64,000 bases of DNA from Setomelanomma holmii (lineage: Eukaryota > Ascomycota > Dothideomycetes > Pleosporales > Phaeosphaeriaceae). How positions within the stretch are numbered: position 1 is the stretch's first letter; every line of letters starts with the position of its first letter. Positions 22,268 through 35,000 of the stretch are shown piece after piece. Position numbers and translations under genes: made by a program. Under the pieces are notes generated by a model, which saw only the letters and a list, made by a program, of their open reading frames with translations, was not told where the DNA came from and made no database searches. The stretch is taken from NCBI GenBank assembly GCA_010015745.1, contig ML978155.1, positions 434,001 to 498,000 on the forward strand, in the 5' to 3' direction.

Positions 22268-23167
22268 ATGTCAGTAACGTTTGAAAAGTCTCGCAACTTT
22301 TGGCCGCATCCTGCGGCATTCGCGCAGAAGATGAGTCACCAACCTAGCCCACTGCTTCTTTTGCCACGGGAACTTCGTGACGCTATCTACATGCTCGTCT
22401 TCAAGCACGACCCCTTGATTCGTGTCTTTGAGGATGGCGCAACAAATCGACCGTTCCCGGCCTTGCCCCAATCATGCCATCAAATCTACTTGGAAGCGTA
22501 TCCCATACTAATCCGATCGCTGAATTTCGTCATCTCCGCTGGCTGGCGTCTGGACGCAACACAATGCTGGCTCGAACACATAGGCGACAACGGCATCAAA
22601 GCAGTCCGTACCGTTGCAGTTACTGTGTTTGCCTTACTTCGCACCTTCCCGCCTGGCCAGAGGTGCATGCTTTGGACGAGAGATGAATGCAATCCTCTAA
22701 CACCCGGCGCGCGTATAGGCCCAAAGATCCATATCACAGGAAGTGATGCACCACGAGCGCCTTTTGCGACCATACCAAAAGCTATGCGCTTCCTGCTTGG
22801 TCTACCCGGCTTGCGGCACATCGACATTGGCATTCACGTCAAGCTCCCTGCTGATGCCGTGGATAAGCTTCAGAGGGGTGAGAAGCATTACTACGACCTT
22901 CATTCGTTGACCGCCATCACAACGCTGAGGTCCGTAACACTGCATCTTGACAATCGTCTGCTCGCGAGGATATGGAGGAATATTTTGAAGAAGAAAGATC
23001 GTGAGAGAGGACCGACGGTGATCAGGCGAAAAGAGGTCTTGGAGGATGCTTGGGGACTGAGATCATGGCTGGCAGATGGATTTCGACAAAAGGGACTGAA
23101 CGTCGACGTGAAGTGTGTATGGGTACCGCATGAAGTGTACCTGCACAGTGTGATACCGCAATACTAG
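22268..23167 (+). CDS. F-box-like (2EXR-style) protein
   Basis: Single exon of 299 aa from the ATG at 22268. A later ATG at 22331 also precedes the domain and cannot be excluded. The start of the domain reads LLLLPRELRDAIYMLVFKHD, the same F-box-like pattern as the gene at 19.2 kb. It is followed by LPQSCHQIYLEAYPIL, the usual second element of this family. The rest contains two leucine-rich hydrophobic segments (FLLGLPGLRHIDIGIHV, LRSVTLHL) as in leucine-rich-like C-terminal halves. Function is unknown; these genes are numerous and fast-evolving in plant-associated ascomycetes. Confidence 0.72.
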   Translation: MSVTFEKSRNFWPHPAAFAQKMSHQPSPLLLLPRELRDAIYMLVFKHDPLIRVFEDGATNRPFPALPQSCHQIYLEAYPILIRSLNFVISAGWRLDATQCWLEHIGDNGIKAVRTVAVTVFALLRTFPPGQRCMLWTRDECNPLTPGARIGPKIHITGSDAPRAPFATIPKAMRFLLGLPGLRHIDIGIHVKLPADAVDKLQRGEKHYYDLHSLTAITTLRSVTLHLDNRLLARIWRNILKKKDRERGPTVIRRKEVLEDAWGLRSWLADGFRQKGLNVDVKCVWVPHEVYLHSVIPQY

Positions 23168-23491
23168 CTCTCGAGACAATGCGTGTGCTCACAACTGCGG
23201 TTTTCAGGAACGTCAGAAGTGCTCCCTGCTAAAGCAAGAACCTGGTTACCATCAGAGTATTCGATTGAAAAGGTTCCGCTCAAAGACAAAAGTAGCTGAG
23301 GTTATACAGAACTGCAAGACTTGTTCGTTCGCGTGAAAGCTCTCCATGGGCCGCGGACAATTTATCGCACAATCTGGTGGAGGCTCGGACTCGCGTTCAA
23401 CGAAATACAGCGCACACATCGAATTGCACGCAAAAAATCGTCTGTACAAAAGGAAGACTGCAATTCGAGAGGTAGTCACATTGCGGCACAC

Positions 23492-25390
23492 TCAAGGCGT
23501 GATCGCATTACCCAATAGCCTCCCAACCTCCTCCGCAATCGCCAACGTCTTCTCCTCACTCAGCCTCCGTCCGATGACTTGCACCGCGACCGGCGCACCA
23601 TGATACGCCTCAGGATCATACTCCGCCTGCACTGTCTCATCCATCTCGCTCACTGGCTTGAACTCCGTATTCTTCTTATCCACATTCTTGTCAGCGAACG
23701 TCACCGGCACCACCACGCTCGTGAAGTCCAGCAGGTTGATGGCCGACGCATAACCGTAGTACTTGAACTGGTTATGTCGGATCGCGGCGGTCGGGCTGAT
23801 GGGCGCGATGATGCAGTCTAGCTCGCCGTTCTGGGCCTCGAATTCGCGGATCTTGGTCAAGTAGTCCACCTGGAAATTCCACTTTTGGAGGTTGGCGTTC
23901 CAGGCTTCGACCATGTTTGCTTCTGGGAGGTCTGGATTGAGGAGATTCTTGATGTTCGGGATGGCGGGTTCGCCGGAGGCATTGATGTCTTTGTAGACAT
24001 CCTGAAACATGGTTAATCAAACCTGTTAGAGTAATGGGGAGAGATACTCACAGCACAACCATCGGCCACATATATCTTGTTGATTAGATCGACTGCGAAG
24101 TCGTGCTTGTATGGCGCCCATGGAAGGACCTTATGGCCGTTCTTCTTCAGAGAATCTACGACCAGCTCGACTCCGCGGAGTACGGGAGGGTGGGGAAGAA
24201 CCTGTTCGGTCAGCACAAGAAAAGCAATATCTCAATGCTGCACTCACGTTGCCATCAAAGTTGAAGAAGCCAACAGTCAGCCCGGACTTGAGCTTAGCCT
24301 TTGCAGCATCTTCCTTGCTCGAGTCCCAGGGCAGCGGAATGACCTTTGAATCGTACTCCCACGGCTTCTCCTGAAGTACAGAAGTCAAGAACAGCCGCAA
24401 GTCTAGCTTGAGGTGTCAGTATTGCCGGAAGGTATACAGCTGTCTACTTACCAACGGCAGAGTGAGCGATCGGCCCCACAACACTATGCACAGTCTCCTG
24501 TCCCTCCATACTATTGGCCATCTTTCCATACGGCATCCTACCATGACTTGGCCGAATACCGTACAAGAAGTTGAATGCGGACGGGATCCTTATGGATCCG
24601 CCGATATCAGTACCAACGCCAATAATGCCTCCTCGTAATCCAACCATCGCTCCTTCTCCGCCCGAGCTACCACCACAAGACCACTGCTTGCTGCGTGGAT
24701 TCGTTGTGCGACCGATGATATTGTTTACGGTTTCGCACACCATCAAAGTCTGCGGCACACTGGTCTTGACGTAGAACACAGCACCGGCCTTGCGAAGCAG
24801 AGCCGTAAGAACGGAATCTTCCTCATCGTGCTTGCCTAGCCACGAGACGTATCCCATAGACGTCTCCAGACCCTACATGGCATTTCATTAGCCCCACAAC
24901 ACTTATACTCGAAGAGAATTACTCGCCTTGACCCTCAACTGATCCTTCAGACTAATCGGCAGCCCATGCAATGGACCCACAGTCTTCCCTTCTTTTGCTA
25001 GATACTCATCCAACTCTTTCGCTTGCTTCAACGCTAACTCTGGGAAGAATTCGTGCACACAATTCGTCTATGAGCGACCACGGTTCAGCTCAACTCACCA
25101 AACACATCATCCTGGGGGAATGAGCTACTGACCAACTGCTGCGCAACCGCCGCCCTCTTACAAAAGGCCAGAGTAACATCTACGCTCTTAACCTCGCCCT
25201 TTGCCAACTTGGCCACCAGCTCCGTCGCCGAGTAGCCCGTTAAGTCCAGTTCTTGCGAGGACAGCACGCCTGATGTGGCAGGGTAGTCGAATGTAGCTTG
25301 TCCGTCGGGAATGGGCTTGATGTTCCATTCCGCGGGGATGGAGGCTGCGATGCGAGATCGCTTGTCTGCGGCAATGTCTTGCCAGCCCAT
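23492..25390 (-). CDS. Amidase (amidase-signature family, acetamidase/AmdS type)
   Basis: Six exons: 25133-25390, 24927-25067, 24452-24872, 24248-24402, 24052-24201 and 23492-24001. All phases agree, giving 544 aa. The Ser-cisSer-Lys triad is visible: Lys in LPISLKDQL and the Ser-rich CGGSSGGEGAMVGLRGG ending in GTDIGGSIRIP. The downstream half matches fungal general amidases (YGIRPSHGRMPYG, EYDPEAYHGAPVAVQVIGRR). The reaction is hydrolysis of a carboxamide to acid and ammonia, in the cytosol, for nitrogen use. Intron 1 could be missed, because its start is open and reads QQLVSSSF; splicing at GTCAGT restores AQQLTNCVHEFFPEL. Intron 2 starts with GC, not GT. Length is normal. Confidence 0.92.
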
Positions 25391-26064
25391 TATTTCGATT
25401 GTGGATGTTCTAGATATGGACGACAGTCTTTACTGTAGATTATGAAATATTGTTCTGTATGTAGAAAGTAATGATATGAGCGACGACGGATGTGAGGATG
25501 CCTATCTTCCGTATCTCCTACCTCGGTGACAATATTGGAGGTGTTGGAGCTACTCCAACCATTCTGGGTTGTGACGTGGGTACCCCACACTTCAGGTGGT
25601 TCGCGCTAATCGACCGGTACTTTTGATAACGGACGGCATGACAGACGCCAATCTTTACCTAACGCCCGCGGACCTGATCGCAGTCAAATACTGGAATGGC
25701 GGAGATGTTCACGTAGAAGGCACACATGCACGGTTTAGAGCAATGAGAGCTCATTCTAACTATCTGCTACCAAAGGTGTATCATCAAATAATGAATCGTA
25801 ATGCTCCATCGATGAAAGCCACCCACGCAAGTCGTTACACTTCCAGAACCTGGGCATGCACTCCCAGTCTCGCTCCATGCAAGAGTCCTCGCGAGTGTGG
25901 TCTTTTCCATCCTCCATCATTTTTAGTTATACATAGAACATCCGAACCTCCCAATGCATTGCTACTGCGCCTCGCTGGCCCCTGTACACGTGCCGTGCGC
26001 CTGCAATGCGTGCTAACATGAACATGAAGAGATGGGTCGTGAAAGGGCATATATGTCGCAAGCT
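25391..26064. other. Intergenic, no gene seen
   Basis: About 670 bp between the amidase start and the TOM1 stop, both minus strand. It should hold the amidase promoter and the TOM1 terminator. A plus-strand frame at 25596-26021 has no gene-like features. Confidence 0.45.
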
Positions 26065-29000
26065 TTATGCGAAGCCGAAGTACTCGCCACCTGCGGTCAT
26101 GGCGGTGTAAAGTGCTTTCCGAAGGTCTTCGTACGATTCGTACTCAGGTAGATCAAGTTCTGGAACCATGTTAGTGTTTGTCTAGTCAATTTTGAGTGCT
26201 GAAAACTTACGGTTGAAGCAAGTGTGACTGGACGGTAGACGATCTTTGCTGCCATAGTCACGATGAATGTTGAATTTGGAGAAGCCGTTCATGCCCTCGA
26301 GCTCCTTGAAACCGTTGAGTGGCACCTTTGAAGTGCCAGTCACGAACTGCAGTAGCTTGGCCTGCTCTTCCTTCTCGAACGTGCGCACGGCGCGCCAGAA
26401 CCACTGAATTTGAGGCGAGGCGGCTGTGTAGTTGTGATACTCGGTGTTGTTCTTCCAATCGTCCACGTTGATGTCAGGTAAACCAGAGATAAGAAGCTCC
26501 AGTTCCTGTTCGCTGAATATATTGACAAGATCTGGTGGTACGATGTCGTGGAAGCCCTTCAGGAAGTGTTCGAGTTGTTCACTGACGGAACCGGTAAGAC
26601 GATGTTCAGTGATGAGACGGATATACTCTTGCTTATTGTCCTCGGTTACTGGGATCTCGCGGCCGTTGTCGATCAAGTCGACGACCTGCATCTCGCCAAA
26701 GGCCTCAACTTCGACAGAAAATGTCTCTGTGATGATATCCGTGATGTCGTTGTTGAGCATCCACTCGAGAGACTTGTAGTATTCCAGGTCTAGTGTTTCC
26801 ATGTCTTTGAGGTTGACTTGTTTGCCCATAATCTGCTTGTAGACAGCGCGACTAAAGTGACAGTCGAGCACGCGGCCCTCGTACAGCGCCTTTCCGATGA
26901 TTCGTCCGATGAACTTGAAGAACATCAAGTGTTCGGGATTGATAGAACTGAGTCGGTTGGGGTGGAAAGTTGTACGGTCTGAAGCGACAGGCACGAACAG
27001 AGCGTAGTCGGCATTGAACATTTGGCGCGCGATTACTTGGAACCATTCGCGAGTGACACCGCCAGCGTCAACACCTTCTTCACCATGGAAGCGAATGCTG
27101 AGCTTACCATACTTCATCTCATCGGCAGATTTGAAGTACAATGACTTGAAGGAATCCAGGAAGACCTGATCTCGGCGAACAGCAAGCTGAAGAGGTGGAT
27201 GCGGTTGACGGTCGCCGTTCCTGGAATGAAGCTTGCGATTGAAGTAGTTGCGCTTGTTGTCAAACTCCAAGACCTTTGAGTTCTTCACCAACAACGAGAA
27301 GGTGCCGCTCATGAGCTTAGGGTTCTGGCGCACGAGATCGTTCAAAATTTTGCGGTGCTCCTCCGTGAAGTTGAAGAACAAGTTCTCCATCTTACTCTCT
27401 GGGGGCGGGCTGGACATAGCGAACTCTTTTGGAATCATCTTGCTGATAGGAATCTCCTTGAGAGTCGTGTTCTTGCAGACTACCATGAGAGATTCAATCA
27501 GTGGCAAAAGTGTAGTGGCGATATTGAGCATGTTGCCGCGTTGGCGGATGACAGTGAGACAGTCGCTGAGCTTCTCCCACAGCGGAGCGAAGGCAACATC
27601 CTCATACAACGAGAGCAGTATGTCCTCTTTCTGAGCAGGCTCGAGAGCCTCTGCACTAGCCTCTGGCTTGTCTTTGCTGTCGCGTGAAGGATCGAAGAGG
27701 TAGTCGAGCGCAGTGAGTGCTCTCAGCAGCTTGGTCTGATCAGAGCTTGCGGGCGAGAACTTCGCAAGAGCGATACCCTGAACGTCGGTGGGCGACTCTG
27801 CATTAGAAACCTGGACAGTTAGACTAGCGAGATCGTCGAGAGTCGACCTAGCAAGGTCCTTGGCAATGCCAAGCAGCTCCTGGCCAAAAATTTCCTTCGC
27901 TCCTGGGATGGGCGAAAGATTGCTGATGACTGAAAGTGTTTCTTGGAACACCTTGCTGTTACATTCACGCGCCGCAAGGATCTTTGCAACAAGACGCAGG
28001 TTGTTTTCCGGGATCTCGGGTGGGATCAGTTGTCGGGATTTCTTGGCCTTCTCTTCTTCCGGCTTGGAGTCTTCGGGCTTAGGCGCGCTGCCCTCGCCTC
28101 CAGTAGCGGCGTTTCCTGGCACTACGAATGCTTCGGATGGTGCTGTCATCTCTGTATCCTGCCCTTGAGGTTGACCTTCTAGACCTGCCATTGCCTGTTC
28201 AACGATAGCTGTAAGGTCTGCGGCGCGCTCAGGGTTTGTTGCAGTCTCAGCGTTTGCCTTGGCCGATTCCGCAGCCTTTTCTTTCTCCTTCTTCAATGCA
28301 TGTAAAGGAGCGGTGATGGCATGGAGAAGCATTGTGAGCTGTTCCATTATAGATGAGCTCTCGACGATAAGCTTCCGGTCCAGCAAGGTGAGAAGGGCGT
28401 TCACAGGATATCTCGCAGCCTTGGTGTCCTTAGCCTTGCCCTTCCGGCTACCGCGGTTCTTGAAGCCAACACCAGTCTCGTGCTCGGTGAGGAAGAAATT
28501 CCACACTGCCGGGTTCTTCTCGGTCAGTTGTGTAAGTGTGTTGAGGCACTGTTGTACAACCATAAGGGGTGAGACGTCCGAATTGATTGACAAAGCTCCA
28601 TTCTTCCGCGAGATCTTGGGTGTCTTGTCAGCGGGCTGCTGTGGCTGCTTCGCGCGAATCGACAGTTGAGCAAAACTACGCTCGACGGCATTGACGTCGG
28701 CGCTGCCATCCTGCAAAATAGACAGCAAGATGCTGATGACCTCAGCACGATTCTGTCGATTCTCGCATACATGGCGTAGGATCGAGCTGAGACTGGTCTT
28801 TGCACTCCCTTGCTGTGGTATGAACATGAGCCTCAAGAGAGTGGCTACGCCCGCTTTGTCGAGCATCTGGACGCAGGGACGAGCCTTCTTTTTCTGCGCT
28901 GGATCGTCTGGTTGACCGCGCCTGTCTCCACGGCGATAACCGTACTCATTGAATTGATTGAGGCGACGATCGCCTCCGTAGGCGCGAGCCTCGGCAGAGA

Positions 29001-32000
29001 TCTCAGGTGGGAGTTGACGCAAAGTGTCCTCGTCGGTGTCCATGAGAACAGCAGCACGTAGCGAAGGATCGAGAGAAGCGAGGAAAGAAGCAGTGTCCAT
29101 TTCCTCCGCTTGAGGAGCTGGGCCGGTCTGGTTGCGGCGACGGTTTTCTTCACGTTCACGGCGTCGTCGCTCTGCTGCTTCTTGCTGTAGCAACTCGTCA
29201 CGAATCTCTGGGGGCAAAGCTGCAAGAAATTGTTCGTCGATGTCTGTGGGTTGCTCTCCAGTCTGGGCTGTAGGCTCAGCTTGTGGTGGTTGGGCCTGCT
29301 GTTGTTGCGCTCGTTGTGCTCGCTCCTCTTGTCTTCGTTCGGCAACCTGCTGCAGAAGAACTTCTTCGCGAAGTTCCTCCGGAAGTGCGTTCAGATACTC
29401 AAGGTCTATGCCCAAGTCTGTGATATCGTACTCGCGACCTCGTAATGTTGTTGTTATACGAGGCCTCGTGTCGGCTGCCGGCGCGGAGACTTCGGTCGGG
29501 TGATCGGCCGCCGGCTCCGCTGCTGGTTCTTCTGCCTCAACACCTTCCATCGCTTGTGGCTCTGATGTAGTGGCAGACTCTTCAGTAGCCGCACCTTCTG
29601 CGTTCTGCTCATTCGCTCGAGTGGCTGCCTCTGCGACTTCACGTTCTTGTCGTTCTCGCTCTTCTTTCTCCTTGGCTTCTCGCTCTTCTCGCTCCTTTTG
29701 TTCGAAAAGAGCCACCTCTTCCTTGAGCTTGCGAGCAGCCTCCGCTTCCCGCTCTTCTTGTCGCTTCCTGGCGGCCTCCATTGCCGGTGGGGCCATAGTC
29801 TTCAGAATTGAGTTGATCACGCGCTGGCTCTTTTCAATGGCATTAGTACCGTAGAGTATTCTAGCCTCCTCTTGCCAACGCTGACTAGTACCACCTTTGA
29901 CGAATGCGATGGCTGAGATCGGATCCTCGCGGCCGGAACGGAGCATCTGACTCTCACGAGCACGAACCATTTCGCGTCTCAAGCCGCTATCACCAAAGGG
30001 TGGAGGTAGGCCCATAGGTAGGTTGGGGAATGACAGATGCAGAGCCCCTCCAGACTGAAGAACGGTCGGGCCACTACTCTGGCTCATGGCGTTGAGCAAG
30101 TTGCTGATGAAGGAGACAGGGCTATTGTGGTCGCTAAAGACTCGTGGTCCTCGACCTTCGATTGCATGAACCCAGTCGCTCATAGTCTCATTGCCGAAAG
30201 GACCATCGCCGCGGCGAGAAGACCGACCACTACGTTGAAGTAGGGGATTGATGCCGTCGTCTGTCACTCTAGGACCTGCGCCGGGCCGATGTGAGCGGTA
30301 AGCGGGAACCAGTATTCGATCACCCGGACCCGCAGGGAACATCCAGGGACTCAGTCGATGAGCATGCCGGTTTGGTGGTGGCGCGGGCTCATCCCATCCT
30401 CCGCCCCATCCAAGTCCCATGTCATGCATGACATCTTCGTCGTCCTCAAGACCTGGATCGTAGTGAATATCTTCCTCGTCATAGTCTTCCTCTTCGTCCT
30501 CATCTAGGAATTGTGTTAGCAATGACCAGTGACGAACCTGGAGATACATACCCTCTTCTGCCATCTCATCATCCATGAAGTCATCGAGATCTCCACCGGC
30601 CTGGCGCATTTGTTCCAGTATATTGGGAGGATCGATTACGAAGCCAAGAGCGCCGGGAGGCATGTTGCCGTCCCCGTTCACGCCTGCAGCAAAGTCGCCT
30701 TGATCGTCGCTCCAATCGTCTTCTTGGTCATCAGCTAGACTTGCATTCTCGTCGTCGCCCGTGACCTCTTCGAGCGCCTCCAAGGCTTCCAAAGCTTCAT
30801 CGTCATCCATCTCATCGTCGTCTTCGTCGTCATCCATGTCATCATCATCATCGTCGCCCTCATCCTCATCCTCCCCATCTTCATCTTCATCCTCCACAGA
30901 GAGACCCTCAGATGCTTCGCCATCGTCAGGCATCTCCACTTCGATCTCAATATCACCTGGTAGTCCCTCGATTGGGCCCATGTCATCAAGCCCAGGATCC
31001 ATCATGTCTTCGTCTTCGGAAATCACCTCGTCATTGTCTCCAATGTCGCCCTCGTCATATTCCATGTCATCAGCATATGGATCGTCATACATGATCTCTT
31101 CGCCATCGTCATCCTCTGAATCTTCCGACCCGGAGTTATGTGGTAACTCAAACATGCCCAAGGTCGAGTTGCGGAAGAGGTCTGGGGTTTCCTCCCGCTC
31201 ATTATCAACCAAGTCATCGTCAGATGCTGTCGAAATTTCATACTCGTCGACTGAGTCTGGTGCTGATGAAGTGTCGTAGTGCATGCTCAGATCCATAGCC
31301 ACATACGTCAACCACTTCAGCGGCTTCAGGATATACTTGACGACGCGCTTCGCATTCGGGAAGTTGAGGTCAATGTCCGAGATAGCAGTTGTGAGGATCG
31401 TGACGAAGTTCTTCTCATACATGATCTTGGCCATTTGTTTGAGATTTGGCGTTAGATCCGCATTCTGTGTAAGCATATCACCATTCGGTCGCTGCGACAC
31501 CATCCGAGAGAATATGTCCGAAATATTCAACAGGCGTGAGTATTTCATATCCAGAGGCTCGTCCGATGCACTGGCATCCTTGAAAGCTTTGAGTGCGTGT
31601 TCCAAAACGAATTTGCGTACGAACAGAAGGTCTAGCTCTGTCTCTGCGTACGGCGAAACTAGCGTCTCAGTTTTCGGGACAGCGTGCTCTCCGGTCTTGT
31701 TGCAAAGCGACACTATGACATCAATCGCGCAATTTGATGTCGCCAATTTCTTCCTGAAGGCGAGGTCTCCCTCATGGTTCAAGGTCCCGACAGGCACAAG
31801 AACGTTGAGCAAGTAGTTCAGAACACCAGATCGTGGCTTAGATGGGGTAGTGGTATGTGGATCCGCCTTTCTTGAAAAGCTGATGAACTCGACTTTTGTG
31901 CGGTTGTAGCTTCCAAGAAGTTCCGCTAGGCACTTGAGAATGAAACAACGGTAGATGTATACTGGATTTGCGTCGGCTTTGAAAACAGGCTTCTCAGGCT

Positions 32001-35000
32001 TGCTGGGTTCCTGTGTTGTGACACTGGGCGTCGGAGTAGCATTAGAAGTTGAAGGCTCATTCGCTGAAGCATCGGATGCAGGCTCGGCAGGCTTGGGAGC
32101 CTCCGGTGTGTCGTCAACCTCTTTGTACATCAAAAGCTCGCAAAGAAGATAGTGAATGACGCCGTCGGAGTTCTCGACTATAGGAACTTTCAAGTCTGAA
32201 GTCTTAGTCCGCTCAAGACTTGGCTGCTTCGGGGCTTCGGTACTTTCCTTCGGTCGATCCTCTTCAGCTGAGGTCGACGGCTCAGGCACATTAGCACCAA
32301 CTTCTGTCGAAGTGGTCTCATCTTTCTTGAGAATAAGCGTCTGTGGGCGCTGATTTGGATCGAAACGAGAGAGTTGAAGCTTTTCGTTGGTGACTTCCAC
32401 GAAGATATCCGGCGCACGTATAGCATGTGCATACATCTGACGAGTGTACCCAGTTGTGTCGGTCTGCCTACGATCGCGCGATTCGAACATCTGTTGGATC
32501 TCAGTGCGCATTATCTGTCGTATCATCGCATCATCCTCAATCATGTGCCGCAGGACGATCATGAAGGCACTTCGCAGGCCATCATTCGTGATGCCTGCGA
32601 GTTGCTTGACCATCAGGAGGAGTCTTCGAATATTGGCCTTCTCGGCCAGTCGCATGGCGATCTTTCGCGTGCGAGTCAACATAACGAGTATCCGCGTTAC
32701 CGACAAAGCCAGTGACTCATCCTTGCCGATGTGAATTAGCATATCCATGATGGCATCGAACAGTTGGTTTTTCTCATTGAAACCTATTATGGCCACGGGC
32801 AATTCGTCCACCGTAATGTCTTCTGTAGAATCTGGAATTGGGGGTGTCCATGTGATCTGGTGCGGGAGTTGGTCTTCCGCTAACAGTCGCTCAATGATGA
32901 GCAATACTTGTCCGACCCAAGGGGAGGCCTCTTCGGCTGGCTGGTCCGGGAATAGCTTAACGAAGCCAAGAAGCGTGACAAAATTGTCCTTCAACTCCTC
33001 GACGATGACGTCGTAGAATTCTTTCTCCTGGATGACGAGAGCTAGCAAATGCGCAGAAGCGGCGATCTTCTTGCTCTGCGAGCGAAAGTCGTCTTCGCTC
33101 TGTAGTGATATGAGTGACTGGACCAGCGTTGTACCTATCTCCGTTCGCATGGAGGCAGGCTCATTTGCTTTCGAAACGGCGGCAGTAATGAGATCTGCCA
33201 ACTCAAAAGTGACGTCGTCGTGCGAGTTCAAGATGTCAAGAGATCGGTCGACAAGGTTCTGGCGTAATTGTGCCCGCTCCTTATCCAGGTCATCCAGAGC
33301 AACGGCGTCCGCTTGGTTTCCAGCGCGCATCCTCTTCTGATAAGCCAAAGCGTCATGAGATGCATGAACCGCGGGTTCTGGGTACGCATCGGGCACCGGC
33401 GTATCTGATGATGGTTCAACAGCATCCTGCGCAGCTTCCGCATCCTCCATCTCGACGGATTGCGTGTCTGGGGGTTCAGAGCCGTCTTCATCGTGAGTGT
33501 TCTCACTAGAAGTAACGCTGATGCTGTCTGTAGGCTCAGGCACTACCACCTCTGCGCGGCTTGGAGAAGCCGAAGGCGGGCCACGCGCTTCGAGTTCGTA
33601 TTGCGGGATAGGATTCCTTGCGCCTTGCAGTCGAGTTTGATTCTGGCAGTACTCTCGGGCCATATTGTAGTTGTCGCAGCAGCGGTACAACGCTTCCTCA
33701 GCCAGACTCGCCTCGTAGCCTGCCTCCTTCAAGCGGTTCATATAATCTGTATTGCGCGGGGTCCATGGCTTGATGATGGGCTTGCTACGCTTTGGAATCT
33801 TGTCGTGAGTCTTAGCGGCCCCATGTTCGCCGTCGTAATCGAGCACAGACTTAAGAATGTTGATTGAAGTCTTCACGATCGAGGTAGTAGCCTTGTCCAT
33901 AAGGTCCGAGTTCCAGATCTTCTCAACCGGCTTGATGACTGCGTATCGTAGCTCGACGAGGAATTGTGCCGTGGTGAAGAAGTCTGACCTCTCTCGGTCG
34001 CGGTCGGGTCGAGTCTGCATCGAAGAGGTCTGTTGTGATTCGCTGATGATCTTGGAATTGGTGATCTGCGCGTAGAACGCCAAAATGATTTTGATGCCTC
34101 CAAGGGAAAGATTGAGTAATCGCTGCGACTCTTCGTTGCTATCATCGCCGGACCTCTTGCTGATCTCGAGAGCTGACTCGTAGAACTTATTGAGAATATC
34201 AGCAAGCACTTCAAATCCGCCCAGGTTCCTGAATGAAACAAGCAAGAGAGTCAAAGCTTGAGGCCTATCGAGATTAGGATCGATCATGAGCTGTGACAGC
34301 GAGGTGAGGGTAACAATCCAGTAGGCATATCGGTCCTCCACCAATTCAGATTCTTGCAGACCGTTATACTGCAACTGATCAATGGTAGCTTGAGCGAGCT
34401 GATCTGCAACCACGGTCGCGCACTGCCTTTGATATGCCTCAAGACTGCGGCGAAATAAAAGCAGCTTCCCAAGGGACTGGAAAAAGGGTGCGATTTCAGT
34501 GGGAATTTTGCTGAGAATGGTCCGTAGAGTCTGTGTATTCTTGAATTGAGCGCTGCTTTGGTTGGGAACTACAGCTTCAACTGCAGCTGGTTCGCTTGAG
34601 CCAGCGGCACCATCGCTTGTGCCCTCAGGGGCTGGTACAGCAGGCTCCGATGTTCTGTCGCTGATTCCGAGCCGGAATACGCTGTCTGCTTCGACGTTGC
34701 CAAAGCCAGAGCTTCTGACTCGAGTCTCCTTCTCCCACGCAGTTGGCATATTCCTTTGCAGAGATAGCTCTTCCCATACACAGCTTCGATGTAGCTTTCC
34801 CAGGCTGTCGACTAAGCATGCGTACATGTCCGCAAGATTGACCTGACTCGACACGCTATGTGCCGAACGTGTGCTATACATCTGGGTCTGAAACGTGTAG
34901 GTCATTGCGCCAACAAGGGTCCACGCAGTTACCAGTGACTTGACATAGTCGGTGCCATTGATCAAAGCAGTATTATCCAGGGCACTCCGGGCGCTTGTAA

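Noticed and set aside
30761..31279. Plus-strand Ser-rich frame of 172 codons
   Set aside because: It is the antisense shadow of the acidic Asp/Glu tract of TOM1; GAN codons read as Ser-rich on the other strand.
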